The notes under the pieces: model-generated
Told to the model about the DNA's origin: nothing
The model's input: only the letters and a program-made list of their open reading frames with translations
Database searches by the model: none
Assembly (NCBI RefSeq): GCF_026586665.1
Contig: NZ_JAODIY010000001.1
Location: forward strand, 186,001 to 250,000
Direction of reading: 5' to 3'
From: Halovenus rubra
GTDB lineage: Archaea; Halobacteriota; Halobacteria; Halobacteriales; Haloarculaceae
DNA: 64,000 bases
Made by a program: the position numbers and the translations under genes
Shown here: piece after piece, positions 1-8,229 of the stretch
Numbering within the stretch: position 1 is the stretch's first letter
Layout of the letters: every line of letters begins with the position of its first letter

Positions 1-973
1 CGATGCCAACATACGCAAGAGCGAATTTCCCGGCCGCGACAAACGAAAACGGGGAATCGAAGTCGAAATCGTACTCCTCCTCTGTTTGGCCACGCACCAG
101 ACTCAGGTAGGCAAGCCCAACTGTGAGCACGAGCATGACGGCCACGGGGAGCCAAAGAACCCAGAGCAGCGGGACCGCAAGCACTGACGCGATAACGGCG
201 TTCCGGACAATCATCGAGCCCGAAGCAAGCAACAGCGCCGAGGAGGCGGCGTCAACAGTTTTACGCGACTGGTTTACCATCCGAGCAAGGACACCCGCAG
301 TTGCAAGCGAGTTTGCGCTCCCAGCGAGTACGCCCGTCACCTGTAGCCCGGTCGAGCCACCGAACTGACGCATCGAGATGTAGGCCCCAAACTGGATGAG
401 GAGAACAAAGATGGCAAAGACAAGCACCTCACGCAGGTTCACAACACCGTAAGGGTCAATCGGCTCCGTCGGGAGGATGGGATAGAGGATAAAAACGAGT
501 GCGACGAGTTTCATCGAATCGGATAGTTCCTCGTCAGTGAGCCGGTTGATATAGCTATGGATAACCTCTTTTTCGGCCAGCAAAACCGCAGTGATGATAC
601 CGATGGAAGTCGCCTCGAACAACAGCCCGTAGCCGACAAGCAGACCAAGCACGCCGACCAAAAAGACGGTGACAGTTGTGGTAAATCCGAGTTCGTCACC
701 CCGAAGCCGGAACCGGACGTAGGCAATAGCCAACGCGAGCGTGCCGACGAGAGTTAGATAGACAACGACCAACATCGGCAACTCTGCGCGGTCTGCAACT
801 GCGACGACTGCTGGCGCGGTCCCCGCTAGCAGTGCCATTGTTCGAACACCCGCGAACTTATCCATCCGCTCGCGTTCGAGGCCGATGAGACCCCCGATAG
901 CGATAGCGATGGTGACAGAGACCAACAGGTCAGGGACGGCAAACACGTCCTGTACAGGCGATACATCCAGCAT
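1..973 (-). CDS. MgtC/SapB-DUF4010-type membrane protein (3' end missing)
   Basis: Polytopic membrane protein whose reading frame is open from an ATG at 971-973 to the left edge, so about 324 residues are visible and the C-terminus lies outside the window. Hydrophobic segments start near residue 16, and the motif GGLIGLERER at about 27-36 followed by GVRTMALLAG at 42-51 is the signature of MgtC/SapB proteins. The long hydrophobic second half, with NSLATAGVLARM and a further run of membrane helices, matches the DUF4010 domain fused to MgtC in many archaea and bacteria. The role of this fusion is not established; magnesium homeostasis is only inferred from MgtC. No gene lies between it and the relics to its right. 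Confidence 0.8.
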   Translation of the reverse strand, partial: MLDVSPVQDVFAVPDLLVSVTIAIAIGGLIGLERERMDKFAGVRTMALLAGTAPAVVAVADRAELPMLVVVYLTLVGTLALAIAYVRFRLRGDELGFTTTVTVFLVGVLGLLVGYGLLFEATSIGIITAVLLAEKEVIHSYINRLTDEELSDSMKLVALVFILYPILPTEPIDPYGVVNLREVLVFAIFVLLIQFGAYISMRQFGGSTGLQVTGVLAGSANSLATAGVLARMVNQSRKTVDAASSALLLASGSMIVRNAVIASVLAVPLLWVLWLPVAVMLVLTVGLAYLSLVRGQTEEEYDFDFDSPFSFVAAGKFALAYVGI

Positions 974-1200
974 GAGCGGTCACGCTCGTCGGGTTGCTGG
1001 TGAGAGATTCAGCCTCGCCAAACGAATCACCAGCAAGTCTACATTGTATAACTATCCATTCGCCTATAAGTCGTGGGGCGGGACAATCTCATAGTGATTA
1101 TCGCGGTAATTTTCGTGACCCTGTCACAGGACTAGCCGTGTCATCTCGTGTGAAATTTGTCTAATGTTGCCACGGCGGTAACGACTCGCAATAATCAGTA

Positions 1201-1480
1201 TCAGAGGCTGGTGCGGGCAGGCCGTTCGTCGGCGACTCTACTGGTATCGACGTGTTCTTTGATGAGTTTTCTCTCCGTGCGGTGAAGCGTTTCGCTGATT
1301 GTCGACTTCGCACGACCAACTTCGTCGGCGAGTTCTGTTACCGAACATTGTCGTGGTGTGTCGTAGTATCTCATCTGGATTGCCTGTTCGACGAATGTCT
1401 GTTGAGGGCGACCGGTTCACGATAGAGAACTCGACTGGCTTGCTGACGATTGACCTTGCCTTTCGACTGGTCGAGACGGA
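1201..1480 (-). pseudogene. Remnant of an HTH-10 (bacterio-opsin-activator type) regulator
   Basis: Reading leftward, codons from about 1404 to the TGA at 1201-1203 encode a typical HTH-10 domain: QTFVEQAIQMRYYDTPRQ, then VTELADEVGRAKSTISETL and HRTERKLIKEH. A TGA sits in this frame just upstream. The expected preceding segment (LYREPVALNR) is found in a neighbouring frame, so a frameshift lies near 1405-1410. Full-length relatives are about 210 residues with an N-terminal sensor part, which is absent or unreadable here. These proteins are DNA-binding regulators in haloarchaea; this copy is almost certainly inactive. Confidence 0.6.
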
Positions 1481-1687
1481 CGCTACGCTGCGTACGAACA
1501 GGTAGACGGTATCTTCGAGACGATGGAGACGCGGTACGTCATCGACGAAAGAGAGGAGCGGCAACGACCGAGTTTGCACTCGATACGGCTCTCGTCGGCC
1601 CGTTACTCGATGCGACCGTCATCTCCAGACAGCGTCGAAACGAACTCACCAAAACAGTTCGACTACATCGAACGTACTGTGGCATAG
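1454..1687 (+). other. Coding-like open frame without a start, antisense to the HTH-10 relic
   Basis: A frame open for 77 codons and ending at TAG 1685-1687 has acidic composition and G/C-ending codons (for example AAYEQVDGIFETMETRYVID at about 1485-1545). No ATG or GTG lies in a convincing position at its left end and no family was recognised. It may be the tail of a degraded gene, or a shadow of the minus-strand regulator remnant. Confidence 0.25.
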
Positions 1688-1789
1688 CGGGCTTGTTTCC
1701 CGTCTGTACGAACAGCAGTCGAACCGATGTCACATCTTGTCATACCGGGCCAATTTTTATCGGACTGTCGTGACTGGCAGAATATACGT

Positions 1790-2309
1790 ATGGAGATTCG
1801 CCACATCGAGGACCGGCAAGAAGTGAGGGAACTCATTAGAGCCCAACGGGCTGGCGTGGCGCGAGGCCTACGATGGACTCCTCCCTGCTGACGTACTGGA
1901 GGCACAGCCGGTCGACCCGGATGAGGCCGAGGTCGACCGGTGGATGGCGGGTATCGAGGCGAACCGTGAGGGCGTGTTGGTCGCCGTCGTCGATGGGGCA
2001 GTCCGGGGTTTTGTCGACATCCGGTGGGGTGACGCCGAGACCAAAGCCTTCGTCAACGAGAGCGAAGCCGACCTGAAAGCCATCTACGTCGAACCGGAGT
2101 ACTGGGGAGAGGGTATCGGAACCAAACTGCTGGAACGCGGACTCGCTTTGCTTCCGGATTTGACCGAGGCAGTCCGCCTGGACGTCTTCGCCAAGAACGA
2201 AAGGGCCCGCCAGTTTTACGAATCCCATGGATTCGAGCAGACTGACAGGAGCGAACACGAAATCGCGGAGCAGTCGTTCCCTGTCGCCATCTATTCGCTC
2301 CACAGCTGA
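1790..2309 (+). pseudogene. GNAT-family N-acetyltransferase with one frameshift
   Basis: The ATG at 1790-1792 opens a frame reading MEIRHIEDRQEVRELIRAQR that stops after about 34 codons. The rest of the protein continues in another frame from about 1850 (LAWREAYDGLLPADVLEAQ) to TGA at 2307-2309. A single extra G in the GGG at 1848-1850 explains the break; removing it gives a 172-residue protein. The acetyl-CoA loop is visible as VEPEYWGEGIGTKLLERGL and the C-terminal fold as FYESHGFEQ, so the family is secure while the substrate is unknown. An AT-rich TATA-like stretch (AATTTTTAT, 1752-1760) precedes the start by about 30 bases. It could be a recent mutation or a base-calling error, since the rest of the frame is intact. 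Confidence 0.8.
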
Positions 2310-2315
2310 CAGACG

Positions 2316-2507
2316 CTACGGATTGCCAGAGAACGTCTCGGCGTGCCGAACTCCTTCGGGATGATTCTGAGGGTGAACGGACTCGTAGGGCGGGTACGGA
2401 GTATCCTCGGCATGTATTCTGAGATCATCGAAGAACTGCCTGCACTCCGGGACTTCGTCGCTGACTTCGACGCTGTACTCTAGTCGGTGTTTTTTCTCGA
2501 CCTGTCG
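2316..2507 (-). other. Open in-frame continuation beyond the stop of the small zinc-ribbon gene
   Basis: Directly after the TGA at 2508-2510 the same frame stays open for 63 codons, to TAG at 2316-2318. The encoded stretch (QVEKKHRLEYSVEVSDEV, then FFDDLRIHAEDTPYPPYE) is acidic and has G/C-ending codons, like real haloarchaeal coding sequence, but no ATG or GTG start was seen in it. It may be the tail of a longer gene cut by the TGA, or a remnant of an unrelated gene. The product is not recognised. Confidence 0.3.
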
Positions 2508-2681
2508 TCACCCACCACCGCCGGCGACACCACTGCCGATTGCAGCACCGCAGTTGTCACAGGCGACGACATAGAACCGTTTAGAGGAACGAAACAGTCC
2601 TGCCATCTTTGCGTCCATGTCGAGGAACTCGACATCCGATTCTTCGTGAATGTCGCTTTCACATTCAGGGCAATGTACCAT
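2508..2681 (-). CDS. Small zinc-ribbon protein, 57 aa
   Basis: ATG at 2679-2681 starts a 57-residue protein with two CxxC knuckles: CPEC at residues 4-7 and CDNC at 41-44, the layout of a one-zinc ribbon. Between them is an acidic segment (HEESDVEFLDMDAKM), and the tail is Gly-rich (SGVAGGGG). Haloarchaea encode many such small zinc-finger proteins; a few have been tied to biofilm and regulation phenotypes, but this one has no assigned role. It lies tail-to-tail with the frameshifted GNAT gene. AT-rich sequence just upstream (2730-2745, TATTATAAC) could be its promoter. Confidence 0.7.
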   Translation of the reverse strand: MVHCPECESDIHEESDVEFLDMDAKMAGLFRSSKRFYVVACDNCGAAIGSGVAGGGG

Positions 2682-2822
2682 GCCTGTACAACTGGCGGCG
2701 GCTTCAGTAAGTAGCTTTCTGACAGTAACATATTATAACAAAAACAACAGTTTCTATCTGAGACGTGATGCCGGTGGCGGTCATATAGTCATAGCAACGC
2801 CGTCTGGACCGGTTCGAACCCG

Positions 2823-3118
2823 CTAGCGATAGCGACCTGTAGCAAACCGGCGAAGATAAAGTTCAACGGTCGCCCGCGCGAGTGTTGTCAGCCGGTCCCG
2901 AATCTTGGCGTTACTCACCTCTCGGCTCTCATCGAAATGGCTGTCAGTTGCGTAGACGCTCCCACCGACTGTCTGTGCGCCGAAAAAAGCAAACAGCGGC
3001 CGAAGCTCCTGGTCGATGGTGAGGTAGTGATGGGGCGTTGCACTAGTCGCGATGAAGCCGACTGCTGTGTTTTCGAAGGGGCCGTGGGGCTGCCGACGAG
3101 ACCGAGCAGGCGTGTCAT
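2823..3118 (-). pseudogene. NAD(P)H-dependent FMN reductase, internally deleted
   Basis: The ATG at 3116-3118 overlaps the monooxygenase stop codon (ATGA arrangement). The N-terminus MTRLLGLVGSPTAPSKT is the flavodoxin-like FMN-binding start of SsuE/MsuE-type reductases. The sequence then jumps, in another frame, to the C-terminal region AVGFIATSATPHHYLTIDQE, followed by RPLFAFFGAQTVGGSVYATD. Roughly 80 central residues of the usual 180-190 are missing, so the gene is dead. In intact form such a reductase would supply FMNH2 to the partner oxygenase upstream. Confidence 0.7.
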
Positions 3119-3789
3119 CTTGCCACCTCTGGCCCGCCAATCTGCTCGACTGTCTCATCCTCGATTGGGTTGGATTCGAGTTCTTCGGCCTCACGGACTG
3201 CTGGAATGATTGTCTTGCCGAAGTGTGCAAGCTCCTCGTCGTAGTGCAAAAACCCGGTTAACACGATATCGATACCGATAGCATCGAGTTGCCGAATTCG
3301 CTCGATAATCTGCTCGCCAGTGCCGATGAGGCCCGTTTTGAAGCCGTCATTATACTGAACAAGGTCTTCGAAGTCGGAGTCGGCCCACATCCCATCGTCT
3401 TCAGTGGTCGACTATCCGACCTCTGTAACCTGTTCTTTGAACGCCTCGACAGCCTCCTCGGTCGCGTTCTCGATGATGCCTTCCAATTTCCCCTTTGCTT
3501 CCTGCTCGGTTTCGCGCTGGATGACGAAGGCGTTCGCGGCAAAGCGTGGTGGCTCTGTCCCGAACTCGTCGGCGTACTCCTTGACATCATCAAGAACCGT
3601 TTGAATCTTTTCGAGGCTGCCGCCGTTAATGAACAGCACGTCGGCCTGTCGGGCGGCCATCTGTCGGGCTGCCTGCGAGTTTCCGCCTTGGAAAACCTGT
3701 GGATACGGCTCTTGAACGGGTTTTGGCTTGAGTGGTGCGCCCTCGAACCATCCCGAGACGATATTCATCGAAAAACGGCCATCGCTGAC
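3115..3789 (-). pseudogene. FMNH2-dependent (SsuD/SfnG-like) monooxygenase, multiply broken
   Basis: The visible protein begins mid-domain with SDGRFSMNIVSGWFEG, then skips about 50 residues to APLKPKPVQEPYPQVFQGGN, typical of luciferase-like sulfone/alkanesulfonate monooxygenases. It runs through DVLFINGGSLEKIQ to TEVG, meets an in-frame TAG at 3412-3414, and resumes in the same frame at STTEDDGMWADSDFE to the end at 3115. The first about 100 residues of the usual about 360 are absent, cut at the neighbouring gene. N-terminal loss, internal deletion and a nonsense codon together show decay. Intact homologues release sulfite or sulfinate from organosulfur compounds. Confidence 0.75.
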
Positions 3790-3842
3790 ACAAGATGTGT
3801 CGCTATCGGTAGCCACCGAATCGCAGTACTGTGGGCAGATAG

Positions 3843-4430
3843 TCACTCCGTGTTGTCCTCGACACCGGGGGCTGCAGTCGGGTCGATTTCGTCGGGTCTT
3901 TGGCCGCTCCCGACGGTCATCTCTCCGTCGGCGAGTTCGACGTACACATCGTCAGAGAAGCCGGCAATGGCGTTCTCGTACGTGGCGGCGTCGCGTTTCT
4001 CGGGTGTTGCAGGAGCTGACGGGACTCCCGTGGCCGGCCGAAACTCGCCGAGTGCGTCGTCAATCGTGATATCGTGTGCGCTGAAAAAGTCGTCGTAGCG
4101 TCGGTAGTGTTCCTCTAGTTCGTCGCCGGGTATCTCCATCATCTCTGTCCAGCCGTGTGTAAAAAAGTCAAAATTCGCCTGAATGTGTGTAATTTCTCGG
4201 GCTTGGGCCTCGGAGTAGTCCGCCTGCAGCGCCGCGAGGTAGGTATCCATTGTCGCGTCGAAGAACGCATCGAGATGGTCTTTACGCTCGTCTTGGCGCG
4301 ACTTGGCGGCTTTTTCGAGGAAAATCTTCGTGTGCAGACGGACCAGACCGTAGTTTGCAACTGCGCTAATTCCCGGCATGGTCAGTGCTTTGCGTGCCGC
4401 CCAGTGGCGCGGATTCTGGCGGATTTTCAT
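3843..4430 (-). CDS. Conserved haloarchaeal protein, probably DUF6149
   Basis: A 195-residue soluble protein beginning MKIRQNPRHWAARKALTMPG. The core HLDAFFDATMDTYLAALQAD and the block REITHIQANFDFFTHGWTEM are mostly helical and rich in His and acidic residues. I recognise it as a widespread haloarchaeal protein of unknown function (the DUF6149 name is from memory). The tail (after about 150) is acidic and low in complexity. It lies downstream of the helicase gene on the same strand with a 73-base gap, and its 3' end borders the truncated monooxygenase, where a deletion joint is likely. Confidence 0.75.
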   Translation of the reverse strand: MKIRQNPRHWAARKALTMPGISAVANYGLVRLHTKIFLEKAAKSRQDERKDHLDAFFDATMDTYLAALQADYSEAQAREITHIQANFDFFTHGWTEMMEIPGDELEEHYRRYDDFFSAHDITIDDALGEFRPATGVPSAPATPEKRDAATYENAIAGFSDDVYVELADGEMTVGSGQRPDEIDPTAAPGVEDNTE

Positions 4431-4503
4431 CTCGCCGGGGCCTTTGACTGTACGGACTTGAGCGCCACGGTTACAGAATCGATGTGCACGCTATCTCAGT
4501 CGA

Positions 4504-6831
4504 TTATATTCGGGAGAGTAACTCTCTCAGCAGTTTCCGTGCTTGTGTCTTGTCCAGTGGGTCGTTCCCGTTCCCACAGTGGGGTGACTGGACGCAAGCT
4601 GGACAGCCAGTTTCGCAGGGACACTCTGTGAGCAACTCCTCCGTTTCGCCCATCAGCGCCTCGATGCGGTCATAGCCTGTTCGCGTGAGACCGACACCGC
4701 CGGGGTAACCGTCGTAGATGAAGATGGTGCTCTGGTCGGTATGGGGATGATATGGAGTCGAGAGCCCACCGATATCGCGCCGGTCACAGACCAACTGGAG
4801 TGGAAAAAGCGAAATCATGGCATGCTCGGCAGCATGAATCGCGCCGGCAAAACTCCCATCGGTTGCTCGTATCGTCTGCTCTACGTCTGTCGGGACCGTA
4901 AAGTATAGCGCTCGCGTCGAAAGCGTCGTTTCTGGAAGCGACAGGGAATCCTGCCCAAGCGTTTCGCCGCTGCGCCGGTCACGACGTTCGAACCCTGTAA
5001 TCTGCTTGCGCATCGTCACATCTGCGAACCTGATGGACACGTCGTCCCGCGTCGAGAGCGTCGTTTCCTCGCGGTCGTCTTCGACGGTTATTGACTTCTC
5101 GTGTAGTACCTGCGTGTAGTAATCTACACGGGTCGGCCGCAGCTCCGCTCGGTCCCGTTTCAGGTCGAGTCGCTCTACCTCGTAGGTTGTCCCCTGGTGG
5201 TGGTAAACTGCGCCGGTATGGGCGTCTCGGAGTGTGTCACCAAACGAGAGCGAGCCGATGCGCTCGTCGCGGCTAGCGTCGATAAGCGTTATCTCACGCT
5301 CGTCAATTGTCCGGAGACTCATCTCGTGTTGGGGACTCCCGTCGCCTGCTTTCGTCCAGCGTATCCCGTCGTCAGTCTGCTGGCGGTCAAGCAACCCCTC
5401 GTCAGTGAGCGTGGCGACGTGCTCGGGGAACGACTCGCCGAAGTGGTCTTCATCGGCAGGGCAGAGCCATGACTCGGTGGCGGCTGCCCTGACGTGTTTG
5501 GGAAGCAACTGGTCGTTGTCAGGGTTAGCGACTGCACGTTCGGGAGTTCCCTCGAAAAACTCTCCAGGATGACGCATAACGTACTGGTCGAGCTGGTCCT
5601 CGCCGGCGACCAACACAACCAGACTTGGCTCCTCGCCCCGTCCCGCTCGCCCCGCTTGCTGATAGGTCGCCATCCGCGTTCCGGGGTACCCATCGAGGAT
5701 GACTGCGTCCAGCCCGCCGATATCGACGCCGAGCTCCAGTGCGTTCGTACTCCAGACCCCACGTATCTCGCCGCTGTGGAGCCCTTCTTCGATTTCCTCT
5801 CGTCGGTCCTGTGGGAGTGCGGCCTGATAGGCGGCGATGCTGTCGGCGAGTGTGTGTTCTCCGCGTTCGCGGAGGGCTTTTTTACTGTCCGTCGCGTACC
5901 GCTCGGCAGCCTGACGCGCACGGGTAAACACCGCTGTCTGGGACCCCCGACTCACCAGGTCGACAAACAGCCGCTTGGTCTCTGTGTGACTGGACCGACG
6001 GTTACCGTGGCCGGTCGTCCCACCCGACTCACTGTACTCTGGTGGATTCCAGAACAGCCAATGTGTTGGCCCGGTCGCGCTCGTGTCGTCATCGATTAGC
6101 CTGAATGACGCGGGTGGCTGACCGGTGACAGTCGCGGCGTGTTCGATGGGATTTTCGATAGTTGCCGAGCAACAGACGTACTGTGGGTCAGTATCGAACT
6201 CTCGGCAAAGGCGCGCAAGGCGGCGAAACACCAGTCCGACGTGGCTACCGAAAACGCCGCGATACTCGTGGACCTCATCCAGCACGACCGTCGAGAGGTT
6301 CTCGAACAACCAGTCCCAGAGCCGCCGAGCATGCGGGAGGAGGCCGTAATGAAGCATGTCTGGCGTCATAAGCACGAGCGTTGGCCGACGGTCTCTGACT
6401 GCCTGTTTTTCTTGACGGGAGAGACGGCCGGTGTACTGGTCGACAGTGACCGCCGTCCCAAAGCCCAGTGAACGGGCCAACGCCGACAGTGTCTCCTCTT
6501 GATCGTTGATAAGCGCCACCTGCGGCGCGATATACAGCGTTGTCGCCCCTGCTGACAGTGCACGCTCAAAAGCCGGGACGGTGTACGCGAGGCTCTTCCC
6601 GCTAGCTGTCGGCGTTGCGAGAACGACGTTTTTGCCTGTCCGGATGGCGTCGATGGCATCGGCTTGGTGCTGGTACAGGTCGGTGATGCCGTGGTCGTCG
6701 AGTGCGCGCTCGACTCTGGAGGCGATATCGACTGCCCGAGTATTGGCCTCGCGGCCGGAGACGACACGGTGCGTTTCAACCTGTCCGCTCTCACCGGACT
6801 GCTCTGTCAGCCACGAGATAGTCTCGTCCAC
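4504..6831 (-). CDS. DEAD/DEAH helicase of the Hrq1/MrfA type with DUF1998 zinc region
   Basis: A 775-residue superfamily 2 helicase. Seen motifs: Q-like region YQHQADAI (53-60), Walker A ATPTASGKS (72-80), DEVH box (185-188), SAT (222-224), motif V TNALELGVDIGG (about 355-366) and motif VI QQAGRAGRG (about 385). The C-terminus carries the cysteine cluster CPCETGCPACVQSPHC (737-752), the zinc site of the DUF1998/MrfA domain. Hrq1/MrfA helicases are 3'-5' DNA helicases involved in repair of mitomycin-type damage and crosslinks; the same job is inferred here. It is divergent from the threonine-synthase-like gene, with 155 bases between them. Confidence 0.9.
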   Translation of the reverse strand: MDETISWLTEQSGESGQVETHRVVSGREANTRAVDIASRVERALDDHGITDLYQHQADAIDAIRTGKNVVLATPTASGKSLAYTVPAFERALSAGATTLYIAPQVALINDQEETLSALARSLGFGTAVTVDQYTGRLSRQEKQAVRDRRPTLVLMTPDMLHYGLLPHARRLWDWLFENLSTVVLDEVHEYRGVFGSHVGLVFRRLARLCREFDTDPQYVCCSATIENPIEHAATVTGQPPASFRLIDDDTSATGPTHWLFWNPPEYSESGGTTGHGNRRSSHTETKRLFVDLVSRGSQTAVFTRARQAAERYATDSKKALRERGEHTLADSIAAYQAALPQDRREEIEEGLHSGEIRGVWSTNALELGVDIGGLDAVILDGYPGTRMATYQQAGRAGRGEEPSLVVLVAGEDQLDQYVMRHPGEFFEGTPERAVANPDNDQLLPKHVRAAATESWLCPADEDHFGESFPEHVATLTDEGLLDRQQTDDGIRWTKAGDGSPQHEMSLRTIDEREITLIDASRDERIGSLSFGDTLRDAHTGAVYHHQGTTYEVERLDLKRDRAELRPTRVDYYTQVLHEKSITVEDDREETTLSTRDDVSIRFADVTMRKQITGFERRDRRSGETLGQDSLSLPETTLSTRALYFTVPTDVEQTIRATDGSFAGAIHAAEHAMISLFPLQLVCDRRDIGGLSTPYHPHTDQSTIFIYDGYPGGVGLTRTGYDRIEALMGETEELLTECPCETGCPACVQSPHCGNGNDPLDKTQARKLLRELLSRI

Positions 6832-6986
6832 GTTAGGGCGTTGCGGCTGGACTCTCCAGAACGTTTCCCTTCTGAGAGTATTACAACCGCTTTCTTTGCT
6901 GTCAGCCCCCTGCCAAAACAGAGCCTGCGCCCCGACAACGGAGAACGAGGGACAGGTCTTAGTCGCCCGGGTCCTGAAGCGGCGAT

Positions 6987-8159
6987 ATGGAGACGACAGA
7001 GGGATTTACCGGACTTCGTTGCCTATCCTGTGACAATCTCGCCGACGGCACCGAGAATCATTGTCCAGAGTGTGGCGGCATACTCGACCCCAGCTACGAG
7101 ACGGATGCACTCGAACATGCTCACGATAACCTTGACAGCGACTCGGGCTCGGGGCTTCCCGACGCTATCCTCCCGTTTGCGAGTGAAGACCTCATCACGC
7201 TCGGTGAGGGTGGTGTCACTCTTGTCGAGTGCCCGTCGCTTGCCAACAAGTTAGATGTCGGCCGTGTTGTGGTTGCCGACGAGGGGCACAATCCGACGGG
7301 CGGTGTGGTCGACCGTGAGTTTGCTGTCGCGGTGACGGCGGCGCGTATGTCGGAGGCCGAGACGGTCGCGCTTCCGACAACAGGGAACGGGGGGCAGGCC
7401 GCTGCCGCCTATGCCGCTCGCGCGGGCCTTGACGTTGAGTGTTTCGTTCCCTCCCGGTGTGTCTTTGCGAACAAGGCCATGATAAACGTCCACGGCGGCG
7501 AGATGTCGGTTATCGGTGGACGGTATCCCGACGCAGTCGAGGCCTTCACGGACGCAAACGAGGACGAAGACTGGTACTCGCTGGCTCCATTCGGGACACC
7601 CTACCGCCACGAAGGAGCAAAGACACTTGCCTATGACCTCTATACAGCACTTGCCGGTGTCCCCGATGCTGTCGTCCACCCGACCGCTCACGGGCTGGGA
7701 CTATTCGGCCTCGCCAAAGGGTTCGGTGAACTCACCTCGACGGGTACTATCGACGGCGAACCCGAACTTTACGCGGCACAACCCGAGGGCTGTGCACCGC
7801 TGGTTACTGCCGTTGAGGAGGGTGACGATACCCCTGGGCCTGTCGAGTATCCCGACACAATCTGTGGTGCGCTTGAGGTGCCAGACCCTGCCGGGGGGCA
7901 ACTCGCACTGGAGGGTATCGAGACGACTGCGGGCGGCGCAGTTGCGGTTGAGGATGATGCGATTCTGGACGGTTCCGCTTCGCTCGCAGCCACGGGAGTA
8001 CCACTGAGTGCGACCGGTGGCACTGCGGTGGCCGGGACAGAGCAGTTGGCTGACGATGGAGTCTTTGACACCGATGATGTTGTCGTCCTTGTCAACCCGA
8101 CCACGGCAAATCGTGAGGCCGACATCCTCCGGAGTCACTTGATGAAACAAGGTATCTGA
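6987..8159 (+). CDS. Threonine-synthase-like fold protein lacking the PLP lysine
   Basis: A 390-residue type II PLP-fold protein. An N-terminal zinc knuckle (C12, C15, C26, C29), as in archaeal threonine synthases, is followed by HNPTGGVVDREF at 101-112, the substrate/PLP motif usually read NPTGSFKDR. The Schiff-base lysine is replaced by Val108. The phosphate loop TTGNGGQAAAAYAARAG (131-147) is close to normal, whereas the second half has HPTAHGLGLFGLAKGF where the family has a Gly-rich PVGGG loop. Without the lysine it should not catalyse standard PLP chemistry, so a non-catalytic or altered role is inferred. A GCS2-like ligase follows after 70 bases. Confidence 0.85.
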   Translation: METTEGFTGLRCLSCDNLADGTENHCPECGGILDPSYETDALEHAHDNLDSDSGSGLPDAILPFASEDLITLGEGGVTLVECPSLANKLDVGRVVVADEGHNPTGGVVDREFAVAVTAARMSEAETVALPTTGNGGQAAAAYAARAGLDVECFVPSRCVFANKAMINVHGGEMSVIGGRYPDAVEAFTDANEDEDWYSLAPFGTPYRHEGAKTLAYDLYTALAGVPDAVVHPTAHGLGLFGLAKGFGELTSTGTIDGEPELYAAQPEGCAPLVTAVEEGDDTPGPVEYPDTICGALEVPDPAGGQLALEGIETTAGGAVAVEDDAILDGSASLAATGVPLSATGGTAVAGTEQLADDGVFDTDDVVVLVNPTTANREADILRSHLMKQGI

Positions 8160-8229
8160 GCGCCCGGGCAACAGACCAAGCAGTCATACCGTCGTCACAT
8201 TCAAGTCAGCGGCTGCCGAGATACAGTCC

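Noticed and set aside
2800-2830. GGTTCGAACCC resembling a tRNA T-loop
   Set aside because: The T-stem has a mismatch and no acceptor stem, D-arm or anticodon arm could be folded upstream; no tRNA is called.
3412-3414. In-frame TAG in the monooxygenase read as a pyrrolysine codon
   Set aside because: The gene also lacks its N-terminus and an internal segment, its partner is deleted too, and no pyrrolysine genes are seen, so simple decay is the better explanation.
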